Assembly: GCF_014489845.1 (NCBI RefSeq) | Contig: NZ_JABURY010000015.1 | Coordinates: forward strand, 140,899-204,898 | Source of the DNA: Frischella japonica | GTDB taxonomy: Bacteria > Pseudomonadota > Gammaproteobacteria > Enterobacterales > Orbaceae | Reading direction: 5' to 3' | DNA: 64,000 nucleotides | Part shown: positions 38,577 to 48,887 of the stretch, piece by piece | Layout: every line of letters begins with the position of its first letter | Numbering within the stretch: position 1 is the first letter of the stretch | Translations under genes and position numbers: made by a program | The notes under the pieces: generated by a model | Told to the model about the DNA's origin: nothing | Database searches by the model: none | What the model saw: the letters and a program-made list of their open reading frames with translations, nothing else

Positions 38577-38651
38577 ATTTAATCCCAACTGTAGTAATTT
38601 ATTTATAAACTAACTTAGCCTTAAAACATTTTTTCAAACGTAATTTACTAG

Positions 38652-38798
38652 CAAATAGGTCATTCCTATTACGACGCAGCCCTTCCATTTATGGTAAATG
38701 ATATTGGCATTTATAAAGATGAAATCGCTAATGACTTTACCTACTTGACACAACAGCACTATGAATTACTTAGAAAAAAGTTAAAGTGTATCAATTAA
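38652..38798 (+). pseudogene. Start-less coding remnant, family unknown
   Basis: Open frame of 48 codons between a stop and a TAA. It reads GHSYYDAALPFMV, then NDIGIYKDEIAND and FTYLTQQHYELLRKK, which has the composition and helical pattern of a real C-terminus. An internal ATG (about 38691) has no ribosome-binding site. I take it as the 3' remnant of a deleted gene between yjdM and the GNAT gene. Confidence 0.4.
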
Positions 38799-38891
38799 GT
38801 ATTATTTATTTTTTGGTTTGACAAAAAATTTTCTTTACTCTATTCCAAAAATCTAATTTTATTAGCATAATAAAAAAAAACATATTAAAAA

Positions 38892-39407
38892 ATGTATATG
38901 ACCGCTTCACTTACCGAAATCAATTTAAAACATGCTGAATTGTCTGATTTAGAATTTATTATCGATGTTTATAACCAAACCATACCAAGTAGAATGGTTA
39001 CTGCAGATATTACCCCGATAACGGTCAAAGATCGTATCGATTGGTTTTTTGCCCATAATAGGACAAATCGCCCCTTATGGATAATTGAATATAATAAAAT
39101 CCCTTGTGGTTGGGTGAGCCTTTCCAGCTTTTATGGTAGAGCTGCTTATGCAAAAACAGTTGAAATAAGTCTTTATATAGACCAACAATTCAGAGGAAAA
39201 AAGATTGGACAATTTACGGTTTCAGAATTAGAAAAATTCGCTCAAAAACATGGTATTGAAACAATTTTATGTTACATTTTTGGCCATAACCAACCAAGTT
39301 TAGCTTTATTTAGTAAGATGGGATATCAACAATGGGGACTTTTGCCAAATATTGCTGAGTTAGATCAGATTAAACGTGATTTAGTAATATTAGGTAAACG
39401 TATTTAA
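38892..39407 (+). CDS. GNAT N-acetyltransferase, phosphinothricin acetyltransferase-like
   Basis: 171 residues. The pattern is that of the PAT/MnaT branch: IDVYNQTIPSRMVTAD, LWIIEYNKIPCGWVSLS, VEISLYIDQQFRGKKIGQ (acetyl-CoA loop RGKKIG), and YIFGHNQPSLALFSKMGYQQWG. Members acetylate L-amino acids or analogues such as methionine sulfoximine. There is no recognisable Shine-Dalgarno; a second ATG two codons in is an alternative start. Confidence 0.8.
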   Translation: MYMTASLTEINLKHAELSDLEFIIDVYNQTIPSRMVTADITPITVKDRIDWFFAHNRTNRPLWIIEYNKIPCGWVSLSSFYGRAAYAKTVEISLYIDQQFRGKKIGQFTVSELEKFAQKHGIETILCYIFGHNQPSLALFSKMGYQQWGLLPNIAELDQIKRDLVILGKRI

Positions 39408-39448
39408 GAAGAATCTCCCGGCAAACCAGCGGGAGATGTTACATATTC

Positions 39449-39787
39449 TTAAACACTGAAAGATGAGCCACACCCACAAGTTGTTGTTGCATTAGGATTA
39501 TCTACAACAAAACGCGATCCTTGTAAATCTTCCATATAATCAACGGTTCCACCTACAAGGTATTGTAAACTCATAGGATCAACAACCAATGCTACACCAT
39601 TTTTCTCAATCATTAAATCATCTTCATTTACTTTTTCATCAAAAGTGAAACCATATTGAAAACCACTACATCCACCACCAGTTATATAGACTCGTAATTT
39701 TAGATTCGGATTTTCTTCCTCCGTAACCAGTGATTTAACTTTATTAGCTGCAGCATCAGTAAATACTAATGGCAATGCATTGCTCAT
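39449..39787 (-). CDS. erpA: Iron-sulfur cluster insertion protein ErpA
   Basis: 112 residues against 114 in E. coli. A-type carrier: [33 protein letters not shown] and the C-terminal [10 protein letters not shown] provide the three cluster cysteines. It delivers Fe-S clusters to apoproteins including IspG/IspH. Divergent from hemL, a neighbour also in E. coli. A short inverted repeat (ATCTCCC/GGGAGAT, 39413-39437) past its stop may terminate it and the convergent GNAT gene. Confidence 0.96.
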   Translation of the reverse strand: MSNALPLVFTDAAANKVKSLVTEEENPNLKLRVYITGGGCSGFQYGFTFDEKVNEDDLMIEKNGVALVVDPMSLQYLVGGTVDYMEDLQGSRFVVDNPNATTTCGCGSSFSV

Positions 39788-39989
39788 ACTACTCTCCTAC
39801 TTAGTTTTGTTAACCATGATCAAGCAAACATTAAAAATATCATTGCAGTAAATATTATAATATAATTTATATAGGGAAAAAATAAAAAACACGAATTAAA
39901 CCAATTTGCAGATCACTTTCTTATACACTTGAATTCAAACTAATTTTATGAATAAATAAATCAATTTAATCTTTACTTGAGACAATACA

Positions 39990-41270
39990 ATGACTAAATC
40001 AGAATTACTTTATCAACAAGCAACACATGTAATGCCCGGTGGCGTAAATTCTCCTGTGCGCGCTTTTAATGGCGTTGGTGGTACACCTTTATTTTTTGAC
40101 AAAGCTAATGGTGCTTATATATACGACGCAGATGGTAAAAGTTATATTGATTATGTGGGTTCATGGGGGCCTATGATTTTAGGGCATAACCATTCAGATG
40201 TTACAAACGCTGTATGTCAAGCGATACATAAAGGTTTAAGTTACGGTGCACCAACCGAGATTGAAGTAAAATTAGCAAACCTTATTACTAATATTATGCC
40301 ATCAATTGAAATGATTCGGATGGTTAATTCGGGCACTGAAGCCACTATGAGTGCAATTCGTATTGCCCGAGGATTTACTGGTCGCGACAAAATTATTAAA
40401 TTTGAAGGATGCTACCATGGACATGCTGATTATCTGCTGGTTAAAGCTGGGTCGGGAGCATTAACCTTCGGTCATCCAACATCTCCTGGCGTACCAAGTG
40501 ACTTTGTTAAACATACATTAGTTTGTGATTACAATAATTTGCAGTCAGTTAAACAGTGCTTTGCACAATACCCCGATGAAATTGCCGCCATTATCGTTGA
40601 ACCGGTTGCTGGTAATATGAATTGTGTACCAGCAAAACACGATTTCTTACATGGTTTACGTAAAGTTTGTGATCAATATGGCGCTCTTTTAATCATTGAT
40701 GAAGTTATGACTGGATTTCGTGTGGCTTTAGGGGGTGCCCAAGCGTATTACGATATCGTGCCTGATTTAACATGTTTAGGTAAAATCATTGGTGGAGGAA
40801 TGCCGGTTGGTGCATTTGGTGGGCGAGCTGATATTATGCAGCAACTTTCGCCAACTGGTCCAATTTATCAAGCGGGAACACTATCAGGTAATCCGATTGC
40901 GATGACGGCTGGCTTTACTACCTTAAATTTATTAAATGACGTAGGAATTTATCAACAATTGGACGACTTAACCAGTCAACTTTGTAATGGGCTTTTAGAA
41001 GTAGCTAAAAAACATAACATTCCTTTCGTGACTAATCATGTTGGCGCTATGTTTGGACTATTTTTCACATCTGTAGAAGAAGTCAGCAGTTATGCTGATG
41101 TAATGAAAAGTAATGTTGAATTATTTAAAAAATTCTATCATCATATGCTCGGTGATGGAGTCTATTTTGCACCATCGGCATTCGAGGCCGGATTTATGTC
41201 ACTAGCACATAGCGATAGAGAAATCAATCATACAATTGATTCTGCCAATCGTTTTTTTAAATCACTTTAA
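39990..41270 (+). CDS. hemL: Glutamate-1-semialdehyde aminotransferase HemL
   Basis: 426 residues, identical in length to E. coli HemL. PLP class III fold: [44 protein letters not shown], and the PLP lysine in [21 protein letters not shown] near 300. It makes 5-aminolevulinate in the C5 haem pathway. It is followed 29 nt later by bcp, which may be co-transcribed. Confidence 0.97.
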   Translation: MTKSELLYQQATHVMPGGVNSPVRAFNGVGGTPLFFDKANGAYIYDADGKSYIDYVGSWGPMILGHNHSDVTNAVCQAIHKGLSYGAPTEIEVKLANLITNIMPSIEMIRMVNSGTEATMSAIRIARGFTGRDKIIKFEGCYHGHADYLLVKAGSGALTFGHPTSPGVPSDFVKHTLVCDYNNLQSVKQCFAQYPDEIAAIIVEPVAGNMNCVPAKHDFLHGLRKVCDQYGALLIIDEVMTGFRVALGGAQAYYDIVPDLTCLGKIIGGGMPVGAFGGRADIMQQLSPTGPIYQAGTLSGNPIAMTAGFTTLNLLNDVGIYQQLDDLTSQLCNGLLEVAKKHNIPFVTNHVGAMFGLFFTSVEEVSSYADVMKSNVELFKKFYHHMLGDGVYFAPSAFEAGFMSLAHSDREINHTIDSANRFFKSL

Positions 41271-41299
41271 AATTTAATTATTCTATAGGTAATGATGAT

Positions 41300-41779
41300 A
41301 TGATTAAACCACTTAAAGCGGGTGAAAATATTCCCCAATTTTCACTTCCTGATCAAGATGGCGAAGTAATTAACTCCAAGGAGTTTAAAGGTCAGCGTGT
41401 TTTAATTTATTTTTATCCCAAAGCGATGACACCAGGCTGTACTCTACAAGCTTGTAATCTACGCGATAACTTTGATGATTTCAAAAAATTTGAGGTTGCT
41501 GTTGTTGGTATTAGTACAGATAAGCCAGAAAAATTGTCGCGATTTGTTGAAAAAGAATTATTAAATTTTATTTTATTATCTGATGAAGAACATAAAGTGG
41601 CTCAAGCCTTTGGCGTTTGGGGAACAAAAGAGTTTATGGGTAAAACCTACGATGGTATTCATCGTATTAGTTTTTTAGTTGATAAAAAAGGTAAAATTGA
41701 ACATGTTTTTGATGATTTTAAAACCAGTAATCACCATGAAATTGTTTTAAATTATTTAAAAAACCAACAAAAACAATAA
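41300..41779 (+). CDS. bcp: Thioredoxin-dependent peroxiredoxin Bcp
   Basis: 159 residues against 156 in E. coli. Peroxiredoxin Q family: FYPKAMTPGCTLQAC with peroxidatic Cys47 and resolving Cys52, VVGISTDKPEKL, and a C-terminal VFDDFKTSNHHE. It reduces H2O2 and organic peroxides. TAGGT lies about 8 nt before the ATG. Followed by a clear terminator; perM is convergent. Confidence 0.95.
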   Translation: MIKPLKAGENIPQFSLPDQDGEVINSKEFKGQRVLIYFYPKAMTPGCTLQACNLRDNFDDFKKFEVAVVGISTDKPEKLSRFVEKELLNFILLSDEEHKVAQAFGVWGTKEFMGKTYDGIHRISFLVDKKGKIEHVFDDFKTSNHHEIVLNYLKNQQKQ

Positions 41780-41813
41780 ACAAACACATATATTAATTAA
41801 ATTAGATAAAAAT

Positions 41814-41836
41814 AAAAGCGTCATCATGACGCTTTT
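41814..41836 (+). terminator. Bidirectional terminator between bcp and perM
   Basis: AAAAGCGTCAT and ATGACGCTTTT form a long stem with flanking A and T runs on both strands; it can end both convergent transcripts. Confidence 0.85.
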
Positions 41837-41855
41837 AATTTATATAACCTTTTTC

Positions 41856-42908
41856 TCAGCTATCGCTTATCGGCCAAGCATTAATAATAGCTTTTACCAA
41901 TGTTGCCAGTGGAATAGCAAAAAATACGCCCCAAAATCCCCATAATCCACCAAAGATTAAAACAGCAATGATAATGACAAGGGGATGAAGATTAAGTTTT
42001 TCAGAAAATAATAATGGCACGGTTATATTGCCATCTATGATCTGAATAAATATATATACTGTCATTAAAATTCCAAACTCAGTACTCCACCCCCATTGAA
42101 ACAGTGCTACCGTGATAACGGGAATAGTAGAAATGATAATGCCAACATAGGGAATAATAACTGTTATAGCAACAATAAATGCCAGTAATAATGCATAATC
42201 TAATTTCATAATGCCAAAAGGTATACATATCATACAAAACAGAATAATAATATGTAATACATTACCGACAATATAATTACTAATTTGCTTATCCATTTCC
42301 ATGGCAACTTTATTTAAAACTTGACGATTTTTGGGTAGGATTTTTGAACAATAATTCCAGATCTTTTCTTTATCTTTCAAAAGTAAAAACATCATAATAG
42401 GTATTAGTACTGAGTTGACAATGACACTTAGCAAACTAAAAATTGAATCAATCGAAAATTGCAATAACGAATTTCCTGTTTCAACCACTTTTTGATTTAT
42501 GCTGTGAATTAGCGTATCAAAAACACCGACGTCAATTAATTCGGGATAATGTTGTGGTAATGTCATTAAATATTTATTTAAAAAGGTCAGCATCGAGGGA
42601 ATATTACCAATTAAACTCAATCCTTGTTGCCAAATAAGAGGGAGTAAAATTATGCCACCTAGTAAAACAATCGATATAAATATAAATAGAACTAAAATAA
42701 CCGCTAATGTTCTGGGTAAGCCTGATCGCATTAAAAATTTAATTGGTGTTTCAAGCAAATAAGAAAATACAACAGCAATTAAAATTGGTAGTATAATATT
42801 ATTGAAAAAATAGATAATAATGAAAAAAAGTACAATAAGAATAAGAAGTGATATAGCATCAGGATCGCTAAAGCGTCGTCGATACCATTCCAAGATCATT
42901 TTATACAT
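41856..42908 (-). CDS. perM: PerM family permease (AI-2E exporter superfamily)
   Basis: 350 residues, close to E. coli PerM from the first residues (EWYRRRFSDPDAISLL) to the last (GGLWGFWGVFFAIPLATLVKA, then INAWP). About seven to eight helices; YVGIIISTIPVITVALFQWG and LHPLVIIIAVLIFG are family hallmarks. Transport substrate unknown. Proximity to bcp is also seen in E. coli. Confidence 0.92.
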   Translation of the reverse strand: MYKMILEWYRRRFSDPDAISLLILIVLFFIIIYFFNNIILPILIAVVFSYLLETPIKFLMRSGLPRTLAVILVLFIFISIVLLGGIILLPLIWQQGLSLIGNIPSMLTFLNKYLMTLPQHYPELIDVGVFDTLIHSINQKVVETGNSLLQFSIDSIFSLLSVIVNSVLIPIMMFLLLKDKEKIWNYCSKILPKNRQVLNKVAMEMDKQISNYIVGNVLHIIILFCMICIPFGIMKLDYALLLAFIVAITVIIPYVGIIISTIPVITVALFQWGWSTEFGILMTVYIFIQIIDGNITVPLLFSEKLNLHPLVIIIAVLIFGGLWGFWGVFFAIPLATLVKAIINAWPISDS

Positions 42909-43085
42909 TTACTCCACCACATAATTTTGCATTTTATTTAATAATGAAACTTTAGTTCTAATAATCATTTTTATATTTATTCGCTATAATGACACAACAT
43001 GAACAAAGTACGTAATTAAATTTCATTTTTTATCTAAGTGATTCACTTTTATGAGCAAACAATGCCACCAATTAAATTAGAAAAA

Positions 43086-43454
43086 TCATTTTTTTCGGAT
43101 AAAATAAAAATAAAAGCCGATTACATGTGCGATAAATACCAATAATAAAATAATTCTTACATGTAAAGAATCAAATATTATTGCAGGTATTAGCAACAAT
43201 ATTACCAAAATGATAAAAATTTTAACTAATTTCTTAGGAGTCATTTTTTTCTGTAGAATAGCTTCTTGAATATAATATTTATAATATTGATTATTAACAA
43301 GATATTGATGTAACTTTTCCGAACTATTAAACCATAAATAAGCCGTTAATAAGTAAAAAGGTACGGTTGGCAACAATGGTAAAAAAATACCCAGTGTTCC
43401 TAGAAAAAAGAACAGATAACCAAGTGAGATAAAAATAAGTTTTTTCATTAACAC
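43086..43454 (-). CDS. ybaN: YbaN family inner-membrane protein (DUF454)
   Basis: 122 residues with the DUF454 hallmark LGTLGIFLPLLPTVPFYLLTAYLW, KTP-like MTPKKLVKI, and about three to four helices. Unknown function; E. coli YbaN has 125 residues. The start is either GTG at 43454 (AGG six bases upstream) or ATG at 43448. Confidence 0.85.
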   Translation of the reverse strand: MLMKKLIFISLGYLFFFLGTLGIFLPLLPTVPFYLLTAYLWFNSSEKLHQYLVNNQYYKYYIQEAILQKKMTPKKLVKIFIILVILLLIPAIIFDSLHVRIILLLVFIAHVIGFYFYFIRKK

Positions 43455-43636
43455 GTTTACCTATAGTTATATAGCCTTAAGTTGATAATGCACTGCAAAT
43501 TATTTATTAATATAATAATCTGTTACAAATGATGTTGATTGAAAATAAGATAAAAACACTTTATGCTACCCAGCAATAGAGAATTTAACAATATTTCTTT
43601 AATGAAATATTCTTGTTTATTTGGTTCCACAAAAAA

Positions 43637-44203
43637 ATGATTTTGCTTATTGATAATTATGACTCATTTACCTACAACATTTATGATTATGTCAAACGAT
43701 TGAACAATGACATCAAAGTCATAAAAAATGATCAGTTTACATTATCGCAAATAAAGAAAATGCGTTTCAACAAAATCATTCTTTCTCCTGGTCCCGGAAA
43801 TCCTGATACAGCAGGTGTATCATTGGAGCTCGTTGATGAACTACATCAACAAGTGCCCATTTTTGGTATCTGTTTAGGACATCAAATCATCGCTCAATAT
43901 TTTGGCTACCAAATCATAAAGGCGCCCAGCCCTATGCATGGCAAAATTGATATAATTTGGCATGATAATGCCGGTATTTATTACCGTTTGAAAAATCCCT
44001 TAACCGTTGTGCGTTATCACTCATTAATTGTCGAAGATTCACCACTCGAAACATTACAGGTCAGCGCTCGCAACAAAGAGGGTATTATTATGGGGTTAAG
44101 GCATCAAGATTTAGCCATTGAATCAGTGCAATTTCATCCAGAAGCCATCAAAACGGAATTTGGCTTAGATATGCTACGTAACTTTATTAATAAATGGACA
44201 TAA
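43637..44203 (+). CDS. pabA: Aminodeoxychorismate synthase glutaminase subunit PabA
   Basis: 188 residues from the ATG at 43637 (the frame extends back to a TTG at 43613 that is not needed). Class I glutamine amidotransferase: ILLIDNYDSFTYNIYDYV, LSPGPGNPDTAGVS, catalytic Cys in FGICLGHQIIA, and His-Glu in VQFHPEAI. It releases ammonia for PabB in p-aminobenzoate synthesis. The stop is 3 nt before the pabB start. Confidence 0.94.
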   Translation: MILLIDNYDSFTYNIYDYVKRLNNDIKVIKNDQFTLSQIKKMRFNKIILSPGPGNPDTAGVSLELVDELHQQVPIFGICLGHQIIAQYFGYQIIKAPSPMHGKIDIIWHDNAGIYYRLKNPLTVVRYHSLIVEDSPLETLQVSARNKEGIIMGLRHQDLAIESVQFHPEAIKTEFGLDMLRNFINKWT

Positions 44204-44206
44204 GTA

Positions 44207-45964
44207 ATGATCATTCGTATTGACTTCGAAGGAAAAAGCCGACTTTTCCAAAATCCAAGCCAAACTTTTATCTGCTATGATCTTTCTTCGATTGAAGGAA
44301 CAATCAATGAAATAAGTGACTTGGTCAAACAAGGATTCTATGCTGTAGGGTATTTAGCCTATGAAACAGCCCCTGCTTTCAATCATTATTATGTAACAAA
44401 AGATTATTCTCTCAATACATTACCTTTATTAGTTTTTGGCATTTATCACGATTACACTAATGTTAATAAGCTATCTGATGATTGTGTATTTCCAACAATC
44501 TCATTAGACTGTAATACTTCGCAAACCGAATATCAGCAAAACATACTTAATATAAAACATTATATTGAAAATGGAACTACCTATCAGACCAATTATACGC
44601 TGCAATTTAAAGGTGAATTTAACAGTGACCCATATCGCTATTACCAATACTTACAACAAAATAATCAAGCAAATTACTGTGCTTATATCCAATTTGATAA
44701 TAGCCACATATTATCCATTTCACCGGAATTATTTTTTAAAATACACAATGACACGATTATTACTAAACCGATGAAAGGTACTACAGCCAGAGGCATTAAC
44801 CTTGCTGATGATCAATTAAAGAAACAAACACTTTTTTCAGAAAAAAATCAAGCTGAAAATATGATGATAGTTGATCTGTTGCGCAATGACTTGAGTCAAA
44901 TCTCAGTTACGGGAACAGTTACTGTAAGCGAGCTATTTAAAGCCGAAAAATATCCAACAGTTTGGCAATTAACTTCGACCATTCAATCAAGATTGAAACC
45001 CAATACTACACTATTTAATATCTTAAAAGCCCTTTTTCCTTGTGGTTCAATTACAGGAGCACCAAAAGCCAGCACCATGCAAATTATTGCCGACATCGAA
45101 AAACAACCCCGAGAAGTCTATTGTGGTACCATTGGCTATATTGAACCAAATTTCCATAAAGCTATTTTTAATATACCTATCCGCACCTTGACGATAAATC
45201 AACAACAGGCGCATTATGGCGTGGGAGGTGGTATAACTTGGGATTCTACGACGTCAGGTGAATATCAAGAAATTTTACAAAAAATGGCGTTACTAACCAA
45301 TCCAATAGCAAAACCACAGTATTTATTTGAATCGATGCTTTATCATGACGAGCAAATTTTCTTGCTTGACGAGCATTTAGCCAGATTATCTCAATCAGCA
45401 GAATATTTTAATTTTCAGTGTAATGTGGATGAGATTAGAGCTAACCTTAATCAAATTAAAAATCTCATACCTCATTTAAGTTATAAAATTCGGCTTTGCT
45501 TGATGGCTGATAGTCAATTTACCACCGAAGCTGTACCACTTAATGATATGTTTGATATTACTGACATTAGCCTATCAATGCAATGCATCAACAATCAAAA
45601 TCCCCTTGTATATCATAAAACCTCAAACCGTTCACATTTACCCAATGTTACTTTTGGACAAGAAGTAATTTTATTTAATCAGCATCGAGAACTCACTGAG
45701 TTTGTTAATGGCAATCTTGTTCTGTTAATCAATGGTTGCTGGTTAACACCTAAATTAACTTCGGGATTATTAGCTGGCGTTATGCGTGAATATTATTTAA
45801 AACAAAATCAGATAAAAGAAGCACGCTTAATGATTGACGACATTCTCAAAGCAGAAAAAATGGCGTTTATCAATAGTGTAAGAAAATGGATAACCATAAA
45901 CCCAGAGGTGCTTAAAAAAATAAAAAACAATATAATAAAAAATCAAATGGTTAACTTGATTTAG
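44207..45964 (+). CDS. pabB: Fused PabB-PabC: aminodeoxychorismate synthase / lyase
   Basis: 585 residues. The N-terminal 370 or so are a chorismate-binding domain (YQTNYTLQF, ISPELFFKI, KPMKGTTARG, DLLRNDLSQI, PCGSITGAPKASTM, YCGTIGYIEP, GVGGGITWDS). From about residue 385 a class IV aminotransferase-like domain follows (FESMLYHDEQIFLLDEHLARLSQS), the PabC part, ending with a region like EFVNGNLVL ... SGLLAGVMR. The fusion makes 4-aminobenzoate from chorismate with PabA's ammonia. E. coli has pabB and pabC as separate genes. The lysine expected for PLP binding could not be assigned securely. Confidence 0.88.
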   Translation: MIIRIDFEGKSRLFQNPSQTFICYDLSSIEGTINEISDLVKQGFYAVGYLAYETAPAFNHYYVTKDYSLNTLPLLVFGIYHDYTNVNKLSDDCVFPTISLDCNTSQTEYQQNILNIKHYIENGTTYQTNYTLQFKGEFNSDPYRYYQYLQQNNQANYCAYIQFDNSHILSISPELFFKIHNDTIITKPMKGTTARGINLADDQLKKQTLFSEKNQAENMMIVDLLRNDLSQISVTGTVTVSELFKAEKYPTVWQLTSTIQSRLKPNTTLFNILKALFPCGSITGAPKASTMQIIADIEKQPREVYCGTIGYIEPNFHKAIFNIPIRTLTINQQQAHYGVGGGITWDSTTSGEYQEILQKMALLTNPIAKPQYLFESMLYHDEQIFLLDEHLARLSQSAEYFNFQCNVDEIRANLNQIKNLIPHLSYKIRLCLMADSQFTTEAVPLNDMFDITDISLSMQCINNQNPLVYHKTSNRSHLPNVTFGQEVILFNQHRELTEFVNGNLVLLINGCWLTPKLTSGLLAGVMREYYLKQNQIKEARLMIDDILKAEKMAFINSVRKWITINPEVLKKIKNNIIKNQMVNLI

Positions 45965-46106
45965 CACAAAAAATTATATTAATTGATTGAAACCATAATG
46001 ATTTTTAATATGATTTAAGTAATATTTATTACCTTTTTGTACATTTATTTTTATAAGCGTATTATAATCGGACAAAGTTTATGCTTTGATTAGACAAAGA
46101 ATAATT

Positions 46107-46568
46107 ATGAAACACTTTTTTGCCAAACATGCAACAGTCCGTCATCGCTGCTACTCACTATATTATACTTTGTATTTTTATGGTCGCAGTTTATTAATAT
46201 TGTTTATCTGCTTACAATTGGGAAATATGATCTCTTTTAGCATCGGGATTAATATTCCTGGTAGTATAATTGGCTTATTGATTTTATTTTTCTTATTAGT
46301 TTTTCAACTTATTCCTTCGACTTGGGTACGCTGTGGTTGCAATCTGTTTATGCGGCATATGACAATTTTATTTGTCCCAGCAGCGATGGGGATCATGGAT
46401 AACTATATTTATGTGATTCATAGTTGGGCACCACTAATTATTGGTAGCCTTGCAAGTACTTTTATAATCATGATTTTTATTGGCTGGTTAACGCAAAATT
46501 TGCATTCTCGTTCACTACCAGCTATTGATAACACTCTTATTAATACAACAAACGAAAAGGAACAATAA
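46107..46568 (+). CDS. yohJ: YohJ/LrgA family membrane protein
   Basis: 153 residues from the ATG at 46107; an upstream in-frame TTG (46086) is less likely. About four helices: SLLILFICLQLGNMI, NIPGSIIGLLILFFLLVFQL, TILFVPAAMGIMDNY and LIIGSLASTFIIMIF. This is the holin-like CidA/LrgA fold; together with LrgB-type YohK it is linked to export of small molecules or control of lysis. YohK starts directly after its stop. Confidence 0.88.
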   Translation: MKHFFAKHATVRHRCYSLYYTLYFYGRSLLILFICLQLGNMISFSIGINIPGSIIGLLILFFLLVFQLIPSTWVRCGCNLFMRHMTILFVPAAMGIMDNYIYVIHSWAPLIIGSLASTFIIMIFIGWLTQNLHSRSLPAIDNTLINTTNEKEQ

Positions 46569-47258
46569 ATGTTGTGGATGCTACCTTTAACAATATTTAT
46601 TTTTTTCTATACACGTAAACTGGCGATAAAAATTAAAAATCCTTTTTTTAATCCTTTAGTCATTACAGTACTGGTGTTAACTCCAATATTATTATTAACC
46701 CAAACTTCTTATAAAGAATACTTTGCTAATGTCCGCATTATCCATGAATTACTTCCCTATTCTGTTGTGGCTTTGGCCTACCCCCTTTATGAATTGATGC
46801 CACAAATAAAAGCCCGTTGGAAATCGATATTGTTTGTAACTTTTATTGCTTCCGTTACGGCGATGATAAGTGGTGTTTTTATTGCATTTTGGCTAGGGGG
46901 AAATCAGGAAATTTTAGCTTCAATATTACCGAAATCGGTAACAACGGCTATCGCGGTTACCATAGCTGAAAACCAGGGCGGAGTTCCTTCAATTTCAGCA
47001 ATGTGTGTCATACTGGTTGGCACATTGGGTGCAATTTTTGGTCACCAATTATTAAATTTATGCCACATTAAATCAGCTGCCGCACGAGGTATCGCAATAG
47101 GTTCAGTTGCACATGCGGTTGGTACTGCCCGCTGTATTGAAGTAGATTATAACGAAGGCGCTTATAGCTCTCTTGCGTTAGTTTTATGTGGTATAATGAC
47201 TTCAATTACAGCACCATTTTTGTTCCCAGTAATAATGTTAATGTTAAGTTTGTTCTAA
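46569..47258 (+). CDS. yohK: YohK/LrgB family membrane protein
   Basis: 229 residues (E. coli YohK 231) with the LrgB signature: NPLVITVLVLTPILLL, VALAYPLYE, KSVTTAIAVTIAENQGG, GTLGAIFGHQLLN and GIAIGSVAHAVGTARCIE. Partner of YohJ, with zero-base spacing between the genes. In E. coli the order is yohJ-yohK-cdd-sanA; here sanA follows directly and cdd is missing. Confidence 0.92.
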   Translation: MLWMLPLTIFIFFYTRKLAIKIKNPFFNPLVITVLVLTPILLLTQTSYKEYFANVRIIHELLPYSVVALAYPLYELMPQIKARWKSILFVTFIASVTAMISGVFIAFWLGGNQEILASILPKSVTTAIAVTIAENQGGVPSISAMCVILVGTLGAIFGHQLLNLCHIKSAAARGIAIGSVAHAVGTARCIEVDYNEGAYSSLALVLCGIMTSITAPFLFPVIMLMLSLF

Positions 47259-47268
47259 TGGAATATCA

Positions 47269-47940
47269 ATGCGATTAAAAAAATTATTTCGTTATTTTCT
47301 TTTTATAATACTGTTTTTGGTAAGCATAATATTCTTATTGGATTTTTATATTAGCCAAAAAACCAGTTCTTCCATTTATTATGATTATCAAGACTTACCT
47401 CATACGCCAGTTGGAGTCGTATTAGGAACATCAAAATATATAAAAAAGGGGGGAATTAATGAATTTTATAAAAATAGAATAGATGGTGCAATTGATCTTT
47501 ATTGGTTAGGAAAGGTTGATTATTTACTGTTAAGTGGTGACAACAGTAAATTTAATTATAATGAACCTATTATGATGCGACGTGATCTACTCAAAGCAAA
47601 TATACCCAACTCAGCAATCGTATTAGATTATGCAGGCTTTAGAACGTTAGATTCAATCATCAGAGCCAATAAAGTTTTTGATGCTGATAATTTCACGATT
47701 ATAACCCAAGAATTTCATTGTGAGCGAGCGCTATTTATAGCACAATATCAAGGCATTAAAGCGCAATGTTTTGCTGTTCCATCTCCTAATAAAATGAAAT
47801 TAGTGCGTATCAGAGAGTTTTTTGCCCGTATCAGTGTTTTTCTGGATTTATTTATTTTACATAAAGAGCCTAAATTTTTAGGGCCTATGATTCCAATTAT
47901 TAATAGCAATCAACCGACACTAACTGAGAGTGAAAAATAA
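47269..47940 (+). CDS. sanA: SanA envelope-barrier protein (DUF218)
   Basis: 223 residues. An N-terminal membrane helix (FLFIILFLVSIIFLLDF) is followed by a periplasmic DUF218 domain: GVVLGTSKYI, NRIDGAIDLYWLGKVDYLLLSGDN in segments, LDYAGFRTLDSI, TQEFHCERALFIA and VRIREFFARISVFLDL. SanA supports the envelope barrier (vancomycin exclusion at high temperature in E. coli). It starts 10 nt after yohK. Confidence 0.92.
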   Translation: MRLKKLFRYFLFIILFLVSIIFLLDFYISQKTSSSIYYDYQDLPHTPVGVVLGTSKYIKKGGINEFYKNRIDGAIDLYWLGKVDYLLLSGDNSKFNYNEPIMMRRDLLKANIPNSAIVLDYAGFRTLDSIIRANKVFDADNFTIITQEFHCERALFIAQYQGIKAQCFAVPSPNKMKLVRIREFFARISVFLDLFILHKEPKFLGPMIPIINSNQPTLTESEK

Positions 47941-47957
47941 CCAATCTCATAATTTAG

Positions 47958-47975
47958 ATTGCATTTCTATTCATA
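47958..47975 (+). promoter_or_regulatory. Candidate ArgR box upstream of artP
   Basis: ATTGCATTTCTATTCATA fits the ARG-box pattern TGAAT-N4-ATTCA with one half site perfect (ATTCA) and the other at one mismatch (TGCAT). It lies about 160 nt before artP. Regulation of art genes by ArgR is known in E. coli; here only a single box is seen. Confidence 0.45.
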
Positions 47976-48132
47976 AAAATATAATATTTAGTCATATTTT
48001 TATCTTTGTCATTCTATGGCCAGGCTAAGTACTGTTGAATTATGGTTTGACAGCGTGAATCATCAATTATGGGATTCTTCTAACTAATTTTACTTATACC
48101 TTTTATTTAATAAATCGAGTTTTTATTATTTT

Positions 48133-48861
48133 ATGAATATTGAATTAAACCATATTAATTGTTTTTATGGTTCACATCAGGCTTTATATGATATTTCTAT
48201 CACCTATCCCTTGGGAGAAACTATTGTTTTACTCGGTCCAAGTGGAGCTGGTAAAAGTTCATTATTAAAAGTTTTTAATTTATTAGAAATACCAACATCT
48301 GGAGAAATGACCATTGCTGATCTTCATTTTGATTTTCAACAAAAACCATCTGAAAAACTGGTAAGCATCTTGCGTCGCGATGTCGGTATTGTATTTCAAA
48401 ATTACAATCTTTGGCCACATTTAACGGTATTAGATAATTTAATTGAAGCACCATGTCAAGTTTTACGCTTATCAAAATCAGAAGCATCAGATAAGGCTTA
48501 TAAAATTTTACAGCGCTTAAAAATAGCTAATATGGCAAATCGTTATCCATTACATTTATCAGGCGGTCAGCAACAACGCGTTGCCATTGCCAGAGCTTTG
48601 ATGATGGAACCAAAAATATTATTATTTGATGAGCCGACTGCTGCCTTAGATCCAGAAATTACTTCGCAAGTAGCTGAGATTATCAATGAGTTATCGAATA
48701 CCGGTATTACGCAGATTATCGTCACACATGAAGTTGATTTCGCTAAAAAGGTGGCTTCGCAAGTCATCTACATGGAAAAAGGCAAGATCATCGAACAAGG
48801 CGATAAAACTTGTTTTATTCACCCTCTGTCAAAACAATTTCAAGCGTATTTATCGCATTAA
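48133..48861 (+). CDS. artP: Arginine ABC transporter ATP-binding protein ArtP
   Basis: 242 residues, exactly the E. coli length. Walker [11 protein letters not shown]-loop [13 protein letters not shown], signature [15 protein letters not shown], Walker [15 protein letters not shown] and switch His in IVTHEVDFA. It energises arginine import through ArtQM. First gene of artP-artI-artQ-artM. Confidence 0.94.
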   Translation: MNIELNHINCFYGSHQALYDISITYPLGETIVLLGPSGAGKSSLLKVFNLLEIPTSGEMTIADLHFDFQQKPSEKLVSILRRDVGIVFQNYNLWPHLTVLDNLIEAPCQVLRLSKSEASDKAYKILQRLKIANMANRYPLHLSGGQQQRVAIARALMMEPKILLFDEPTAALDPEITSQVAEIINELSNTGITQIIVTHEVDFAKKVASQVIYMEKGKIIEQGDKTCFIHPLSKQFQAYLSH

Positions 48862-48887
48862 CTATTTAGTTATAAAAAGGTGATATT

